Shown in pieces: positions 62,673 to 64,000 of a stretch of 64,000 nt of DNA (positions within the stretch are counted from its first letter, which is position 1; the number at the start of each line of letters is the position of its first letter). The notes beneath the pieces were generated by a model. That model did no database searches. It saw nothing but the letters and a program-made list of their open reading frames with translations, and was not told the DNA's origin. The translations under genes and the position numbers were made by a program. This DNA comes from Saccharicrinis sp963677655 (GTDB lineage Bacteria > Bacteroidota > Bacteroidia > Bacteroidales > Marinilabiliaceae), in the NCBI GenBank assembly GCA_963677655.1, contig OY782088.1, one strand, 5' to 3'.

Positions 62673-64000
62673 ATGCATCAAACCATCTCAAATAAAATAA
62701 ATTTTGCAACACAATTTTTAATTATTGTATTGTTAATGATAAGCTGTTTTGTAATTGATTATAGTTTGTTCAATGGAATAGTTTATGCTAAAGAAATATG
62801 GATTCAAGCAGTTTCTGTTTTTATACTAGGCTATTTAATTATTTACATTTTCAATATTAAAGTAATTAACATAAATATAATTGATTTACTTGTTTTTACC
62901 TTATTTCTATGGATGGTTGGAATAGACTTTTTTAATATGGAACCATATAGAAATTCAAAAAGCCATATTATAAATATAATTACATACTTTATATTATACT
63001 TATTTTTTAGATTGTTAGGTAAAGACATCCGTAGACTATATGGAATTATTGCTATGTATTTAATGGTTATTGTAGCTCAAGTTATTATAGGGCTCCTTCA
63101 ACTCTACGGAATTATTAACTCTTACCACACTCTTTTTCCTATAACTGGCACTTTTCATAATCCGGGTCCATTTGCTGGATTTATTGTTATTGGCTTGCCA
63201 ATCGCATTAACTCTTTTTTTTATAACCAAATCATATGGAGAAAATAAACATAACATTGGTCAAATAAGCTATATTAACGAGCCATTTACTATTAGAAAAT
63301 GGTGTATAGGTAAAAGAGTTAATGGAAATAAAGTTTTAAAATTCCTTGCGCAGTTTGTAATTGTAATGCTTTTGTTGACATTGCCGGCTACAAAATCCAG
63401 GGCTGCCTGGTTAGGAGCTATTGTAGGATGTCTATTTGTTATATGGAAGTTTAAGGATTATAAAGTTATAAGGCAATGTTTTCCAATTAAGTTAAAAATA
63501 GGTTTTAATAAGAATTTGCAGAGACTGGCTATTGCTACTTTAATATTATTTATTGTTTTTGTAGTTATAGGTGGCTTTTACAAGTTTAAGCAAGGATCGG
63601 CTGATGGTCGTTTATTGATATGGCAGGTTTCATTTGAAATGATTAAAGATAAACCTCTTTTGGGTTGGGGACAAGGAGGCTTTGATGCAAATTATGCAAA
63701 TTATCAGGCGGATTGGTTTAAAAGTGGCAAGGGAACTGCAGCACAGAAAATGATGGCCGGTATGCCAGAAACCCCTTTTAATGAGGTATTACGAATTGCG
63801 ATTAATTATGGTTTAACAGGGATGTTTATCGTAAGCATAATTGGCCTTATTCTTTTTGGGGGAAGGAGTGGAAAAGGGGGCATATTGGAGAAAATACCCT
63901 CTCTTAAGCATTCAAGAATTCTTTTTCAATCTGGTTTGATTTCGATATTCATTTTTTCATTGTTTTCTTATCCATTTGATGTACCATCTATTAGGAGTCA
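62673..64000 (+). CDS. O-antigen-ligase-like (Wzy_C) membrane protein, 3'-truncated by window edge
   Basis: The frame opens with ATG at 62673 (MHQTISNKINFATQFLIIVL) and stays open to the end of the window, so the C-terminus is missing; about 442 residues are visible. It has about ten hydrophobic helices and the Wzy_C/O-antigen-ligase-type motifs: HNPGPFAGFIVIGLP, ATKSRAAWLGAIVG, and the large loop after DGRLLIWQVSFEMIKDKPLLGWGQGGFDANYANYQADW. Family members join glycans to lipid A or proteins or polymerise repeat units in the periplasm. Being next to DUF1573 and the transglutaminase-like lipoprotein, it may work in a surface-modification or secretion unit; this is inference. Confidence 0.88.
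   Translation, partial: MHQTISNKINFATQFLIIVLLMISCFVIDYSLFNGIVYAKEIWIQAVSVFILGYLIIYIFNIKVININIIDLLVFTLFLWMVGIDFFNMEPYRNSKSHIINIITYFILYLFFRLLGKDIRRLYGIIAMYLMVIVAQVIIGLLQLYGIINSYHTLFPITGTFHNPGPFAGFIVIGLPIALTLFFITKSYGENKHNIGQISYINEPFTIRKWCIGKRVNGNKVLKFLAQFVIVMLLLTLPATKSRAAWLGAIVGCLFVIWKFKDYKVIRQCFPIKLKIGFNKNLQRLAIATLILFIVFVVIGGFYKFKQGSADGRLLIWQVSFEMIKDKPLLGWGQGGFDANYANYQADWFKSGKGTAAQKMMAGMPETPFNEVLRIAINYGLTGMFIVSIIGLILFGGRSGKGGILEKIPSLKHSRILFQSGLISIFIFSLFSYPFDVPSIRS

Overview
The window is AT-rich DNA from a glycan-degrading member of the Bacteroidota, probably a Bacteroidales/Marinilabiliales-type organism. This rests on two SusC/SusD pairs, SPase II lipoproteins with Bacteroidota-type lipoboxes, families typical of the phylum (GH92, GH97, GH130, DUF6377-type regulators, hybrid two-component sensors) and the lack of clear Shine-Dalgarno sequences. 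The genus cannot be fixed from the sequence. No rRNA, tRNA, CRISPR array or intact insertion sequence was seen.

Region by region. 1-3.6 kb: the 3' part of a SusC-like transporter gene, its SusD partner and a terminator. 3.6-4.3 kb: a tandem array of 41/42-bp units. 4.3-7.8 kb: a small membrane protein and a BvgS-like hybrid kinase with two periplasmic Venus-flytrap domains. 8.3-14.8 kb (minus strand): GH97, GH65, a CBM9-like lipoprotein and a GHL10-type lipoprotein. 15.8-25.3 kb (plus): transglutaminase-like lipoprotein, SusC, SusD and a PNGase F-type N-glycanase. 25.5-28.2 kb (minus): a TPR-membrane-HTH regulator and an AraC-type regulator. 28.6-40.0 kb (plus): GH92, GH92, CutC, an AmpG-like MFS permease, GH130 phosphorylase, GH92 and a FucP-like MFS sugar permease.

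The 15.8-40 kb block reads as an N-glycan utilisation locus. PNGase F-type enzyme would release the glycan, SusC/D would import it, three different GH92 enzymes would trim alpha-mannose, and GH130 would phosphorolyse the Man-beta-1,4-GlcNAc core in the cytoplasm after uptake by a permease. The divergent minus-strand GH97/GH65 operon may add alpha-glucosidase activities. No GH18/GH85 endoglycosidase or GH20 hexosaminidase was recognised in the window.

40-52.7 kb is more miscellaneous: a diflavin reductase; a region (43.0-45.3 kb) where two nearly identical 158-bp blocks and three copies of an about 85-bp block flank unrelated small membrane/lipoprotein genes in a cassette-like layout; a Na+/H+ antiporter; D-lactate dehydrogenase; palindromic intergenic repeats; a membrane-anchored MepA-like peptidase; an acetyltransferase; and a PQQ-repeat lipoprotein gene broken by a frameshift. 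52.7-59.2 kb (minus) holds a second large hybrid sensor kinase and an operon of LPP20-like, CsgG-like and polysaccharide deacetylase genes. 59.6-64 kb (plus) holds a small HTH protein with a nested inverted repeat upstream, a transglutaminase-like/discoidin-like lipoprotein, a DUF1573 protein and an O-antigen-ligase-like membrane protein cut by the window edge.
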